Of a DNA stretch of 64,000 bases, positions 17,228 to 25,461 are shown piece by piece. The DNA is from Hymenobacter terricola (GTDB lineage Bacteria > Bacteroidota > Bacteroidia > Cytophagales > Hymenobacteraceae), in the NCBI RefSeq assembly GCF_017921975.2, contig NZ_JAGEMO020000010.1, positions 1-64,000 of the forward strand. Reading direction: 5' to 3'. The position numbers were made by a program, and so were the translations under genes. The first letter of the stretch is position 1. Every line of letters begins with the position of its first letter. The notes below the pieces were generated by a model that ran no database searches, had not been told where the DNA came from, and was given only the letters and a program-made list of their open reading frames with translations.

Positions 17228-18154
17228 ATGATTGTTTACAAATCGACCGATTGGTGGGAGGCCCTGCGCCACCTGGGCTCCTCGGCCATTATCCGCCTGC
17301 TGCTGAAACGGGTGCTGTTCGTGGGCCTCTACGCCGCGGTGGTCACGGCCGGCGTCATCCGGTTCGAACGGATGAACGTGGCCGTCGACAAGGAGTTTTT
17401 CTCCTTCCTGGGCATTATGCTCAGCCTGCTGCTGGCCTTCCGGACCAACACGGCCTACGACCGGTTTTATGAGGGCCGCCGCCTCTGGGGCCAGCTCGTG
17501 AACAACTGCCGCAACCTGGCCGTGCTGCTCCACGCCCGCCTGCCCGCCGACGATTATTCCAACCGCACCTACTTCGCCCGACTGCTTTCCAACTTCCCCA
17601 TTGCTCTCGACGGCCACCTGCGCCACGGCGTGCGGTTCGACAAGCTGGAGGAAGTGCAGGCCGGTTTCATCGCGCAGCTGCAACAGGCCTGGCATGTGCC
17701 TTCGTGCCTGTCCGCATTGCTTCAGGAGTTCTATGAGCAGCTGGTGGCGGCGGGAGTGCTACTACCCACGCACCTCATCACCATCCAGCGCCACCACGAG
17801 GCCCTGCTGGATGTGGCGGGCGGCTGCGAGCGCATCAAAACCACGCCCATTCCGTTCTCCTACAGCTATTTCATCAAGGGGTTCATCTCGGTATTCATCC
17901 TGATAATGCCGTTCAACCTGCTCGATACCTACCAGTGGCTGACGGTGCCCATCACCATGTTCGGGGCCTACGCGCTGCTGGGCGTGGAGATGATTGGCGA
18001 CGAAATTGAGGACCCGTTCGGCAAAGACAGCAACGACCTCCCGCTCACCCAAATGGCAAACCGCATCCGGGCCAATGTGCACGAAATTCTGCACGTCGAG
18101 CTGCACGAGGACATTCGCGGCCTGGCCGATGCGCCGTACAGCGTGGTGTTTTAA
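17228..18154 (+). CDS. Bestrophin-family (UPF0187) membrane channel protein
   Basis: This 308-residue protein starts MIVYKSTDWWEALRHLGSS, the usual opening of bacterial bestrophins. It has four hydrophobic segments, with the conserved phrases SLLLAFRTNTAYDRFYEGRR (about residues 72-91) and TYQWLTVPITMFGAYALLGV and the following acidic EDPFGKDSNDLPL motif. Bacterial homologues form pentameric ion channels in the inner membrane. The physiological ion and role are not known. Divergent from the MarR-GNAT gene and followed closely by a RAYT-flanking repeat. Confidence 0.9.
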   Translation: MIVYKSTDWWEALRHLGSSAIIRLLLKRVLFVGLYAAVVTAGVIRFERMNVAVDKEFFSFLGIMLSLLLAFRTNTAYDRFYEGRRLWGQLVNNCRNLAVLLHARLPADDYSNRTYFARLLSNFPIALDGHLRHGVRFDKLEEVQAGFIAQLQQAWHVPSCLSALLQEFYEQLVAAGVLLPTHLITIQRHHEALLDVAGGCERIKTTPIPFSYSYFIKGFISVFILIMPFNLLDTYQWLTVPITMFGAYALLGVEMIGDEIEDPFGKDSNDLPLTQMANRIRANVHEILHVELHEDIRGLADAPYSVVF

Positions 18155-18176
18155 CGGCGTATATGGGAGCGGCGTG

Positions 18177-18310
18177 TAGGAACGCGCCATGGCGCGTTCA
18201 ATCGTTGAGCGGTATTGTGGGAACGGTATTGTGGGAACGCACCATGGCGCGTTCAATCGTTGAACAGTATCCCCTGGCGCGGACGCCGAACGCGCCAGGG
18301 CGCGTTCCTA
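18177..18310. repeat. RAYT-flanking REP-like repeat cluster, left
   Basis: Palindromic units GGAACGCGCCATGGCGCGTTC (two near-identical copies beginning 18179 and 18234) and a third inverted unit at 18288-18308 are linked by AATCGTTGA spacers. The cluster begins TAGGAACGCG and ends CGCGTTCCTA. Its right end overlaps the TAG stop of the transposase gene. Confidence 0.85.
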
Positions 18311-18826
18311 CCAGTCTATTTTATCCGGGTCCCAGTTTTTGGGGTTGCGGATGATGTATTCCCGGATATTTCCCAAGGCTTCCACGTTGCGCACGATGTG
18401 GTCGTGATAGCGGGATTGCCAGGCAAAATCTTCGTAGCCATGCTGGTTGCACCAGCGCTTGACGCTGCCCTTGAACTGGTTGATAATAGCGGGCACGGAG
18501 GCTGGTCGCAATGGCCGCAAGCCCGCTGGTGTAGCATCTTCCTGGTTTGTAAGGGAGTCATTCCCGTTGGGTTTCAAAATCAAAAGACCATGGAAATGGT
18601 CGGGCATGATAACCCATTGGTCTAACCGGGCCAAGACGTAATGCGTCGGAATCCCCTGCCAGTACCGGCTCACCGTTTCGCCGATTTGCGAAAGTGCCAT
18701 CTGGCCATTCGTGATGTTGCCAAAGGCTGGAGTGCGGTTCAAGACGCAAATGGTGATGAAATACACCCCACTCCGCCCATAGTTGTGTGTTGGCAGGCGG
18801 AATTGTTTCTGGTCTTTGTGCGCCAT
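18308..18826 (-). mobile_element. REP-associated tyrosine transposase (RAYT), Y1/IS200-like
   Basis: The 172-residue protein is a Y1 HUH-type transposase of the REP-associated group. It has the opening NYGRSGVYFITICVLNR, the HUH motif in VIMPDHFHGLLIL (about residues 68-80) and the catalytic Tyr in WQSRYHDHIVRN (about 140-151). The ATG at 18826 starts a normal RAYT; a longer frame upstream would translate the repeat itself. Repeats of one family lie immediately on both sides (18177-18310 and 18829-18932), the expected arrangement for a RAYT and its cognate REP elements. The HUH and Tyr residues are intact, so it may be active. Family length is about 150-200 residues. Confidence 0.9.
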
Positions 18827-18828
18827 AA

Positions 18829-18932
18829 TGTGGGAACGGCATGTGGGAACGCGCCATGGCGCGTTCAATCGTTGAACGGTCGCCAATACCCCTATCGGCG
18901 CGGGCGCCGAACGCGCCACGGCGCGTTCCTAC
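18829..18932. repeat. RAYT-flanking REP-like repeat cluster, right
   Basis: A GGAACGCGCCATGGCGCG unit (18847-18864) followed by the AATCGTTGA linker and an inverted GAACGCGCCACGGCGCGTTCC unit (18909-18929), mirroring the left cluster. The TAG stop of the downstream AraC gene (18929-18931) is formed by the repeat's terminal TAGGAACGCG. Confidence 0.85.
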
Positions 18933-19855
18933 ATGATGTTCCTTTTATATGCTCCCGGCGTCACGCCCTCGTACTTTTTGAACAGCGACTGGAAGTACGA
19001 CATATTGTTGAAACCCGCTCGCAAACACACTTCTGCTACGCTGGCCAGCGGGTGGCGCAGCAGGCGCTTGGCCTCGCTCAGCCGCTCCTTGATGATGAAC
19101 TCGACCGGCGTGAGGCCGAACTCGCGCTTGAACACACGGAAGAACGTAGCCTTGCTCATGCAGGCCAGCGCACTGAGCTTGTCGATGGTGAGGTTTTCGG
19201 CGAGGTGGTCCTTGATGTAGCCCACCACGGCGGCGAAGCGGTGCGTGGTGAGGTGCCGGGCATAGTCGTGGAAAATGAGCTGGCGGGCCTGCGTCTGCAT
19301 CAGGCGCACCAGCAGTTCCTGCAAAGTGAAGCCGGCCAGCACGTCCTTGTTCACGTCGGACGTGCGCGACACGGCCACGAGGCGGCCCAGCGTGTCGGTC
19401 AGCTCCGGGGTATTGGTGAGGTGGGCGTAGTCGGGGCCTTCGATGGCCCAGGGCTGGTGGGGTTCGGCCCTGGGGTAGCGCTCGTTGAGCATGTCCACGG
19501 TGTGGCGGATGGTATCGGCCGCGATGGCCACGGCCAGGCACTGCGTGGGCTGGCAGAGGCAGGCGTCGGGGAAGTCGATTTCCATCAGCTCATCCTTGTC
19601 CACCACCACCGATTCGCCGGGCAGGTAGTCGAAGGCGGCGCGGCCGGGCAGGTGCATTACTTTTTTGCCGCGCAGCATGGTGGTCAGGGCCAGTCCTTCG
19701 AGGCGCAAGGGCACGCGGTGGGCGGCGCGGTGGGTTTCAAAAATGTTCAGCTCGAAGCCTTCGAGCGCATACACGGTCCGGTTTTCAATGAGGGAATGCA
19801 GGCGCTCCAACGCAAGGGGAGCCACGGCAGCAGGCAAATGAACGCGGGAGGGCAT
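18929..19855 (-). CDS. AraC-family regulator of aldehyde dehydrogenase
   Basis: The 308-residue protein has an N-terminal AraC_N-type sensor domain (about 25-190) and a C-terminal double HTH. The first helix set is ENLTIDKLSALACMSKATFF and the second contains VAEVCLRAGFNNMSYFQSLF with KKYEGVTPGAYKR. It is transcribed divergently from an aldehyde dehydrogenase followed by DUF779, a conserved trio in which the AraC protein activates the dehydrogenase. Possible binding half-sites TTGCGA lie between them. The gene's stop codon is contributed by the end of a REP-like repeat, so its last residues may have been altered by that insertion. Confidence 0.92.
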   Translation of the reverse strand: MPSRVHLPAAVAPLALERLHSLIENRTVYALEGFELNIFETHRAAHRVPLRLEGLALTTMLRGKKVMHLPGRAAFDYLPGESVVVDKDELMEIDFPDACLCQPTQCLAVAIAADTIRHTVDMLNERYPRAEPHQPWAIEGPDYAHLTNTPELTDTLGRLVAVSRTSDVNKDVLAGFTLQELLVRLMQTQARQLIFHDYARHLTTHRFAAVVGYIKDHLAENLTIDKLSALACMSKATFFRVFKREFGLTPVEFIIKERLSEAKRLLRHPLASVAEVCLRAGFNNMSYFQSLFKKYEGVTPGAYKRNIM

Positions 19856-19924
19856 GGGTGGGATGGCTGAGGTGAGGGAGTACCCACTCCCAACGCGGGC
19901 AGCGGGCCGGAGTGTTCAGCAAGT

Positions 19925-19950
19925 TGCGACAATTTTCGCACTCTTTGCGA
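19925..19950. promoter_or_regulatory. Candidate AraC operator in the AraC-ALDH divergent spacer
   Basis: TGCGA occurs at 19925-19929 and 19946-19950, a direct repeat 21 bases (two helical turns) apart, with an inverted TCGCA at 19936-19940 between them. Direct half-sites two turns apart suit an AraC-family dimer. Confidence 0.5.
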
Positions 19951-20029
19951 TAATACCACAACTGGCCCACCACATAAAAAAGGACCTTTACACCGTCCTG
20001 ATTTCACCTAATTCCCATCCAACAAAGCC

Positions 20030-21559
20030 ATGGCTGAAACCCTCGAAGAAACCACCACCCTGGTGGCCCGCCCCCAGTTCAAGTCCCACTACGACAACTT
20101 CATCGGGGGCAAATGGGTGCCCCCGGTAAAAGGCCAGTATTTCGAAAACCCCTCGCCCATCGACGGCAAGGTGTTCACCAAAGTGGCCCGCAGCACCAAG
20201 GAGGACATCGATTTGGCCCTTGATGCCGCCCACGAAGCCTTCAAAACCTGGGGCAAAACCTCGGCCACCGAGCGCAGCAACATCCTCAACAAAATTGCCA
20301 ACCGCATCGAGGAGAACCTCGCCATGCTCGCCGCCGTGGAATGCGTCGAGAACGGCAAGCCCATCCGCGAAACCACCTACGCCGACATGCCGCTGGTCAT
20401 CGACCACTTCCGGTATTTCGCCAGCGTGATTCGGGCCGAAGAAGGCAGCGCTACCGAGCTGAATTCGACCACGCTGTCGCTCAATATCCAGGAGCCGCTG
20501 GGCGTCATCGGCCAGATTATTCCCTGGAACTTCCCGCTGCTGATGGCCACCTGGAAGCTGGCCCCGGCCATCGCCGCCGGCTGCACCGTGGTGATGAAGC
20601 CCGCCGAGCAAACCCCCGCCAGCATCATGGTGCTGATGGAATTGATTCAGGACCTGGTGCCCGCCGGCGTGATTAACGTGGTGAACGGCTTCGGCCTGGA
20701 AGCCGGCAAGCCGCTGGCCTCGTCGCCGCGCATTCAGAAGGCCAGCTTCACGGGCGAGACGACCACCGGCCGCCTCATCATGCAGTACGCTTCCGAAAAC
20801 CTCATTCCGGTGACGATGGAGCTGGGCGGCAAGTCGCCGAACGTCTTCTTCAAATCGGTGATGGACGCCGATGACGACTTCCTGGACAAAGCCATCGAAG
20901 GCGCCGTGATGTTTGCCCTGAACCAGGGCGAAATCTGCACCTGCCCCTCGCGGATACTCGTGCAAGAAGACATTTACGACGAATTCATTGCCCGCGTCAT
21001 CGAGCGCGTGAAGGCCATCAAGCTGGGCAACCCGCTCGACATGACCACCATGATGGGCGCCCAGGCCTCGAACGACCAGTTCGAGAAAATCCTGAGCTAC
21101 CTCGAAATCGGCAAGGCCGAAGGGGCCGAAGTGCTGGTGGGCGGCGAAGCCCACGTCCATGAGGATGGCGGCCTGGCCGAGGGCTACTACATCCAGCCTA
21201 CCATGTTCCGCGGGCACAACAAAATGCGCATTTTCCAGGAGGAAATCTTCGGCCCGGTGGTGTCCGTGACGACTTTCAAAACCATGGAGGAGGCCATTGA
21301 AATCGCCAACGACACGCTTTACGGCCTCGGTGCCGGCGTGTGGACCCGCAATGCCCACGAGCTGTACGAGGTGCCCCGCGCCATCCAGGCCGGCCGCGTG
21401 TGGGTGAACTGCTACCACGACTACCCCGCCGGCGCGCCCTTCGGCGGCTACAAAGCCTCCGGTTTTGGCCGCGAAAACCACAAGATGATGCTCTCGCATT
21501 ACCGCCAGAACAAGAACATGCTCATCAGCTACAGCCAGCAGAAACTGGGCTTCTTTTAG
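20030..21559 (+). CDS. NAD-dependent aldehyde dehydrogenase (AldB/ExaC-like)
   Basis: The 509-residue enzyme oxidises an aldehyde to the carboxylic acid in the cytoplasm. Visible landmarks are the Rossmann phrase [20 protein letters not shown], the catalytic glutamate in [10 protein letters not shown] (E264), the catalytic cysteine in [11 protein letters not shown] (C303) and [14 protein letters not shown] near the C-terminus. The C-T-C-P-S-R version of the cysteine loop and the linkage to DUF779 and an AraC regulator identify the AldB/ExaC/AcoD group, which often acts on acetaldehyde. Length matches the family (about 506). Confidence 0.93.
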   Translation: MAETLEETTTLVARPQFKSHYDNFIGGKWVPPVKGQYFENPSPIDGKVFTKVARSTKEDIDLALDAAHEAFKTWGKTSATERSNILNKIANRIEENLAMLAAVECVENGKPIRETTYADMPLVIDHFRYFASVIRAEEGSATELNSTTLSLNIQEPLGVIGQIIPWNFPLLMATWKLAPAIAAGCTVVMKPAEQTPASIMVLMELIQDLVPAGVINVVNGFGLEAGKPLASSPRIQKASFTGETTTGRLIMQYASENLIPVTMELGGKSPNVFFKSVMDADDDFLDKAIEGAVMFALNQGEICTCPSRILVQEDIYDEFIARVIERVKAIKLGNPLDMTTMMGAQASNDQFEKILSYLEIGKAEGAEVLVGGEAHVHEDGGLAEGYYIQPTMFRGHNKMRIFQEEIFGPVVSVTTFKTMEEAIEIANDTLYGLGAGVWTRNAHELYEVPRAIQAGRVWVNCYHDYPAGAPFGGYKASGFGRENHKMMLSHYRQNKNMLISYSQQKLGFF

Positions 21560-21589
21560 GCCCGGCCGTAGCTGGCTGACGTAAAGAGG

Positions 21590-21698
21590 ACGTCATGCCG
21601 AGCGCAGTCGAAGCATCTCGCGTGCAGCAGTAATTCTTTTGTTCAACGATTGAATTGCTACCACACGCGAGATGCTGCGGCTGTGCTCAGCATGACGT
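21590..21698. repeat. REP-A palindromic repeat, copy 1
   Basis: Arms ACGTCATGCCGAGCGCAG and CTGTGCTCAGCATGACGT with inner GAAGCATCTCGCGTG / CACGCGAGATGCTGC. Other full copies: 36095, 37426, 47932, 51586, 57019. It lies after the aldehyde dehydrogenase stop. Confidence 0.85.
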
Positions 21699-21774
21699 GC
21701 TGGCGTTTAAGCCGTTGTGAAGCAGCTTTTTCATGAGTAGATGCGTCTTAATTAAAACTTATTGCCTCAGCTCT

Positions 21775-22122
21775 ATGAAAATCCTGGCTGTATCCTTCGC
21801 GTTGTGCTGTAGTATTTCTATCGCTCACGCTCAGCTTTTGCCAGTGCCTGGCGCTAAAAACCCAGACTGGAAAACTGACAATTTCGAAGCGCTGCCGGGG
21901 GCCATCTCATTCGGCGAGGCTCCAAAAACCGACCGTATGCCTAACGCTGTGCAAAACAGCATTATCAGCGAAGGCAACCTTCACCACTATTGGGACGCTA
22001 ACAGGCAACTAGCCTACCAGTGGCGCAGCCGCTCCGGTTCGGGCACCGTCGCCCCGGATAAAGAGGTGCTGGTGCGCGAAGAGAGGACGGGCCTCACTTA
22101 CACATACCGCCGTCGGCGTTAG
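21775..22122 (+). CDS. Hypothetical secreted protein
   Basis: The 115-residue product has a signal peptide (MKILAVSFALCCSISIAHAQ) and a mature part rich in polar residues ending TGLTYTYRRRR. The ATG at 21775 opens directly into the signal peptide and is preferred to an in-frame ATG at 21733. No family is recognised. It has lower GC than both neighbours and separates the aldehyde dehydrogenase from its usual DUF779 partner, so it may be a recent insertion. Confidence 0.6.
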   Translation: MKILAVSFALCCSISIAHAQLLPVPGAKNPDWKTDNFEALPGAISFGEAPKTDRMPNAVQNSIISEGNLHHYWDANRQLAYQWRSRSGSGTVAPDKEVLVREERTGLTYTYRRRR

Positions 22123-22161
22123 CCAGTAGTCTTTCACCTTACCTTACCCCATCTCATCTAA

Positions 22162-22557
22162 ATGCCCACCCCCCGCGTCCTCGTCACCGCCGCCGCCGAA
22201 GCCACCATCGACCTGCTCCGCGACGAGCACGGCCCGCTCATGTTCCACCAAAGCGGCGGCTGCTGCGACGGCTCCTCGCCCATGTGCTTTGCCAAGGGCG
22301 AGTTCCGGGTGGGCGGCAACGATACGTGGCTGGGCCGCATCTACGGCTGCGACTTTTTCATGAGCGCCAGCCAGTTTGAGTACTGGAAACACACCCAGCT
22401 CACGGTGGATGTGGTGAAGGGTAGGGGCGCGAGCTTCTCGCTGGAAATCCCGCTCGGCGTGCGGTTTTTGATTCGTTCGCGGCTGTTTACCGAGGATGAG
22501 GAAAAGGACATGGAGCCGGTATTTGCGGGGGATGAAGTGCCGGAGGCGACGGCCTGA
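22162..22557 (+). CDS. DUF779 family protein
   Basis: This 131-residue protein has the DUF779 signature HQSGGCCDGSSPMC (C34, C35, C42) and GCDFFMSASQFEYWKHTQLT. The family is strongly linked to AldB-type aldehyde dehydrogenases and is assumed to support their function, perhaps through the conserved cysteines, but its biochemical role is not established. A CTCACCCC repeat begins three bases after its stop. Confidence 0.85.
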   Translation: MPTPRVLVTAAAEATIDLLRDEHGPLMFHQSGGCCDGSSPMCFAKGEFRVGGNDTWLGRIYGCDFFMSASQFEYWKHTQLTVDVVKGRGASFSLEIPLGVRFLIRSRLFTEDEEKDMEPVFAGDEVPEATA

Positions 22558-22560
22558 CGG

Positions 22561-22605
22561 TCACCTCACCCCCTGACCCCCTCTCCTGCGGAGAGGGGGC
22601 ACCGG
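22561..22605. repeat. CTCACCCC-type repeat, left copy flanking terminator
   Basis: TCACCTCACCCCCTGACC begins the unit, which contains the inner CTCTCCTGCGGAGAG hairpin. Its inverted counterpart is at 22686-22731, so the two copies bracket the terminator between convergent genes. Confidence 0.8.
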
Positions 22606-22618
22606 TTCGGACCAAAGA

Positions 22619-22663
22619 TTAACAAAAGAGCCCAATGCATTTGCATTGGGCTCTTTTGTTGAT
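22619..22663. terminator. Bidirectional terminator between DUF779 and S9 peptidase genes
   Basis: ACAAAAGAGCCCAATGCA pairs with TGCATTGGGCTCTTTTGT around a short loop, with flanking A/T-rich sequence. The convergent genes on both sides can use it. Confidence 0.9.
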
Positions 22664-22685
22664 GAAAATATTGTCAGGAGTAAAG

Positions 22686-22731
22686 CCGGTGCCCCCTCTC
22701 CGCGGGCGCGGGGGGCAGGGGGTGAGGTGAC
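22686..22731. repeat. CTCACCCC-type repeat, right (inverted) copy
   Basis: Starts CCGGTGCCCCCTCTCCGC and ends GGGGGTGAGGTGAC, four bases before the S9 peptidase stop codon. Confidence 0.8.
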
Positions 22732-22734
22732 GGC

Positions 22735-24777
22735 CTACTTCACGTTGGTCTTGCTCACCAGCATCACCGTTTTGGGGTCCACGGTGATTTCCTGCAGGCG
22801 CTTGGCTACGGCGGGCGTCATGCTTTCCTGGTAGCGGCCGTGCAGCTGGCCGGCCAGGAACTTCTCAGAGGCCGCGAACATGGCCATGTTGTTCACGGGG
22901 CGGGCGAAGCCGTGGCCTTCGTCGAGAGCCAGCAGGTACTGCACGGGGTAGTTGCGGTCGCGCAGGGCCACTACAATCTGGTCGGCTTCGGCCTTGTTCA
23001 CGCGCGGGTCGTTGGCCCCCTGCACCACCAGGAGCGGGGTCTTGATTTTATCGGCCGAGCCCAGCGGCGACATGCGGGCCAGAGCCGCGCGGCCTTCTGC
23101 GGTGCCGGGGTCGGCCATGCGGGCGTACATCTGCTTGCGGCCGGCTTCCCAGTAGGGCGGAATGGCGTTGAGCAGCGTCATCAGGTTGGAGGGGGCCACG
23201 ATGGCCACGGCCGCGCTGTACAAATCGGGCGTGAAGGCCACACCGGCCAGGGTGGCGTAGCCGCCGTACGAGCCGCCCATGATGCCCACGCGCTTGGGGT
23301 CGGCCACGCCCTGGGCCACGAGGTACTTCACGCCCCAGGTCAGGTCGTCCTGCATTTTGCGGCCCCATTCGCCGTTGCCGGCATCCAGGAACTGCTTGCC
23401 GTAGCCGGTGCTGGCCCGGAAATTGGGCGAGAGCACGGCGTAGCCGCGGTTGGCCAGAAACTGCGACATGGCGTTGTAGCCGTACACATCGCGCGCCCAG
23501 GGCCCACCGTGGGGCAGGATGATGACGGGCAGATTCTTGGCCACCACACCTTTGGGAAGCGTCAGGTAAGCCGGAATCTCCAGCCCGTCCGACGACTTGT
23601 AGCGCACCACTTTCATATCGGCCAGGTCGGCGGGGTGCAGCTTGGGGCGGGTTTCGTACTGCCTGGTGAGCTGCTTGGTCTGGCGGTCGAACAGGTAAGC
23701 TACGCTGGGCTGAGTGGCCGAGCTGGCCGCGAGCAGCCACAGGCGTTCATCGGTAGTGTGCGACATCGGATTCACATCCAGCCCGGGCAGCTGCCGGCTC
23801 ACGGTGGCAAAATCCTGCTCAAAAGCCTTATCCTTCCACACGCGGCGCATGCGGTCGTCCTCGAAGCTCACGAACACCGGCTCGTGGGTTTTCTCCGAAA
23901 TCGTGAGGCCGCCCACGTCCACGCGCTTGAGCGGGTCGGCCTGGTAGGGCTGCTCCTGGCCGGTGGCGGGGTCGAGGAGCACGATTTCGGCCAGGTTGCG
24001 CCGCCCCTTATTCGTGGTCAGATAGACGTGCTGGTCGTCCTTGGCGAAGCCTTCCACGGCGCTCTGCTCGTCAATCGAGGTTTTGTAGAAGGGCGTCATT
24101 TTCTCGCCCTCCACGCGCAGCCACTCGGTGCTGCCGTCGGGATTCGAGCGGGCCGCCAGCCGCAGCTGGTCTTTCCAGTCGAATACCCAGTCGCCGATGC
24201 GGTCGGTATTCTGGCGCACCAGGGTTTTCTCGCCGGTGGTCAGGTTCAGCTTGTAGAGGTCGTGCCAGGCCTTGTCGCGGTCATTCAGGCCGATGTACAG
24301 CGTGTTGGGGTCGGTGAGGGGCGCGTTGATAATCTGCACGCGCACGCCCTTCAGGCCGGTGAGGTCGCGGGCGATGGGCACAGCCTGGCCGGCGGGCAGG
24401 GCCTCGGCCGGGTTCACGGCGTAGATGTTGAAGTTCTCGTCGCCGCCTTTGTCCTGGCTGTAGAGCAGGTACTTGCCGTCGCGGCTCCAGAAGTAGTTGC
24501 GCACGGGGCGGGCCTGGTCGTTGGTCATCGGCCGGGCCTTGTCGAAGGGCTCGCTCAGGGCCTTCACCCAGAGGTTGCGGGTGCCGTTGTAGGGCCGGAT
24601 GAAGGACAGGAACTTGCCGTCGGGCGAGAGCTGCGCGCCCGAAACTTCGGGGTCGCCAAACAGCAGCTCGCGGTCAATGAGCGGGGGCAGGCCGCCCGTT
24701 TTGGCGGCCTGCGCCACACTGGTTTGTGGCGTGGCCAGGGCCAGTAGCAAGCCCAACCCCAGAAAAATGTGTTTCAT
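22735..24777 (-). CDS. S9-family (prolyl-oligopeptidase-type) secreted serine peptidase
   Basis: The 680-residue protein has a signal peptide (MKHIFLGLGLLLALATPQ, cleavage after SVAQ) and a WD40-like beta-propeller (about 40-400; PDGKFLSF, SRDGKYLLYS repeats). The C-terminal alpha/beta-hydrolase domain has the triad Ser503 in GGSYGGY, Asp590 in GANDPRV and His622 in DEGHGF. The acylaminoacyl/dipeptidyl-peptidase class cleaves short peptides, and this one probably acts in the periplasm. It is monocistronic and ends at a shared bidirectional terminator. Confidence 0.93.
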   Translation of the reverse strand: MKHIFLGLGLLLALATPQTSVAQAAKTGGLPPLIDRELLFGDPEVSGAQLSPDGKFLSFIRPYNGTRNLWVKALSEPFDKARPMTNDQARPVRNYFWSRDGKYLLYSQDKGGDENFNIYAVNPAEALPAGQAVPIARDLTGLKGVRVQIINAPLTDPNTLYIGLNDRDKAWHDLYKLNLTTGEKTLVRQNTDRIGDWVFDWKDQLRLAARSNPDGSTEWLRVEGEKMTPFYKTSIDEQSAVEGFAKDDQHVYLTTNKGRRNLAEIVLLDPATGQEQPYQADPLKRVDVGGLTISEKTHEPVFVSFEDDRMRRVWKDKAFEQDFATVSRQLPGLDVNPMSHTTDERLWLLAASSATQPSVAYLFDRQTKQLTRQYETRPKLHPADLADMKVVRYKSSDGLEIPAYLTLPKGVVAKNLPVIILPHGGPWARDVYGYNAMSQFLANRGYAVLSPNFRASTGYGKQFLDAGNGEWGRKMQDDLTWGVKYLVAQGVADPKRVGIMGGSYGGYATLAGVAFTPDLYSAAVAIVAPSNLMTLLNAIPPYWEAGRKQMYARMADPGTAEGRAALARMSPLGSADKIKTPLLVVQGANDPRVNKAEADQIVVALRDRNYPVQYLLALDEGHGFARPVNNMAMFAASEKFLAGQLHGRYQESMTPAVAKRLQEITVDPKTVMLVSKTNVK

Positions 24778-24895
24778 AAGTATTTGCAGAAAAAGATGAA
24801 TATTTCGGCCAATGTAACCAAAAAAATGACCGGACAGCTCACGCTATTCGGTCATTCCCGGCTGTAGCCCCACTAAGCTGAGGCGTACTATATTT

Positions 24896-25366
24896 CTATT
24901 GCTCCTGAAAGTGGTACAGGAACGTAATTACGCCCGTATAGGCCGGCTTTTTCACGCCTTCAATTTCCAGCGATACCTCGATGCGGGTTTTGGCGATGCC
25001 GCGCAAATTGGCCACCGATAGCAGCTTGGCGTGCAGGCGCACGGCACTGTTCACGGTCACGGCCTGGTTGAAGCGCAGGTTTTCGATTTCGTAGTTCACC
25101 TGTAGTTGAAGGTTCTCAATGGTCACAATTTGCTGCCACAAGTAGGGCAGCAGCGCCACCGTGAGGTAGCCGTGGGCAATAGTGGCCTTGAACGGCGATT
25201 CCGTGGCGGCCCGCTCGGCGTCGGTATGAATCCACTGGAAATCGAGCGTGGCGGCGGCAAACTGGTTGATTTGCTCTTGCGTGATGGTGTGGAATTCGGA
25301 CATGCCCATGGCCTGGCCAACGTGGCCTTCCAACTCGGCGAGACTGCGGATAAGTAGTTTACTCAT
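24896..25366 (-). CDS. MaoC-family (R)-specific enoyl-CoA hydratase-like protein
   Basis: The 156-residue hot-dog-fold protein has the hydratase-2 motif in the phrase FAAATLDFQWIHTDAERA (catalytic Asp and His spaced D-x4-H) and SPFKATIAHGYLTVALLPYL. It is close to NodN/MaoC hydratases acting on acyl-CoA. The opening MSKLLIRSLAELEGHVGQAMG is usual for the family. It is followed by a stretch with an SSFLIP-type repeat and then an SDR, and the pair could serve fatty-acid or PHA-like metabolism, though that is inference. Confidence 0.88.
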   Translation of the reverse strand: MSKLLIRSLAELEGHVGQAMGMSEFHTITQEQINQFAAATLDFQWIHTDAERAATESPFKATIAHGYLTVALLPYLWQQIVTIENLQLQVNYEIENLRFNQAVTVNSAVRLHAKLLSVANLRGIAKTRIEVSLEIEGVKKPAYTGVITFLYHFQEQ

Positions 25367-25383
25367 GTAACGCTGCGCTCAAT

Positions 25384-25450
25384 CAATGAAGAATGAGAAA
25401 TGAAGAATGAAGAATGAGCAAAGGTGCCCGAAATTCCTCATTCCTCATTG
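25384..25450. repeat. GAAGAATGAGGAATGA-type palindromic repeat, intergenic copy
   Basis: AATGAAGAATGAG-like units face ATTCCTCATTCCTCATT across a short unpaired core. Two other copies of this family are inside genes (39981-40075 and 57671-57725). Confidence 0.8.
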
Positions 25451-25461
25451 AGCCGAGGGCG

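Noticed and set aside
18641..19870. 409-codon + strand frame across the RAYT and AraC genes
   Set aside because: Antisense to two well-supported genes and passes through the REP cluster; no domain is visible.
22840..24747. A 635-codon + strand frame opposite the S9 peptidase
   Set aside because: Antisense shadow with His/Val-rich composition and no recognisable motif; the peptidase on the minus strand has a full catalytic triad.
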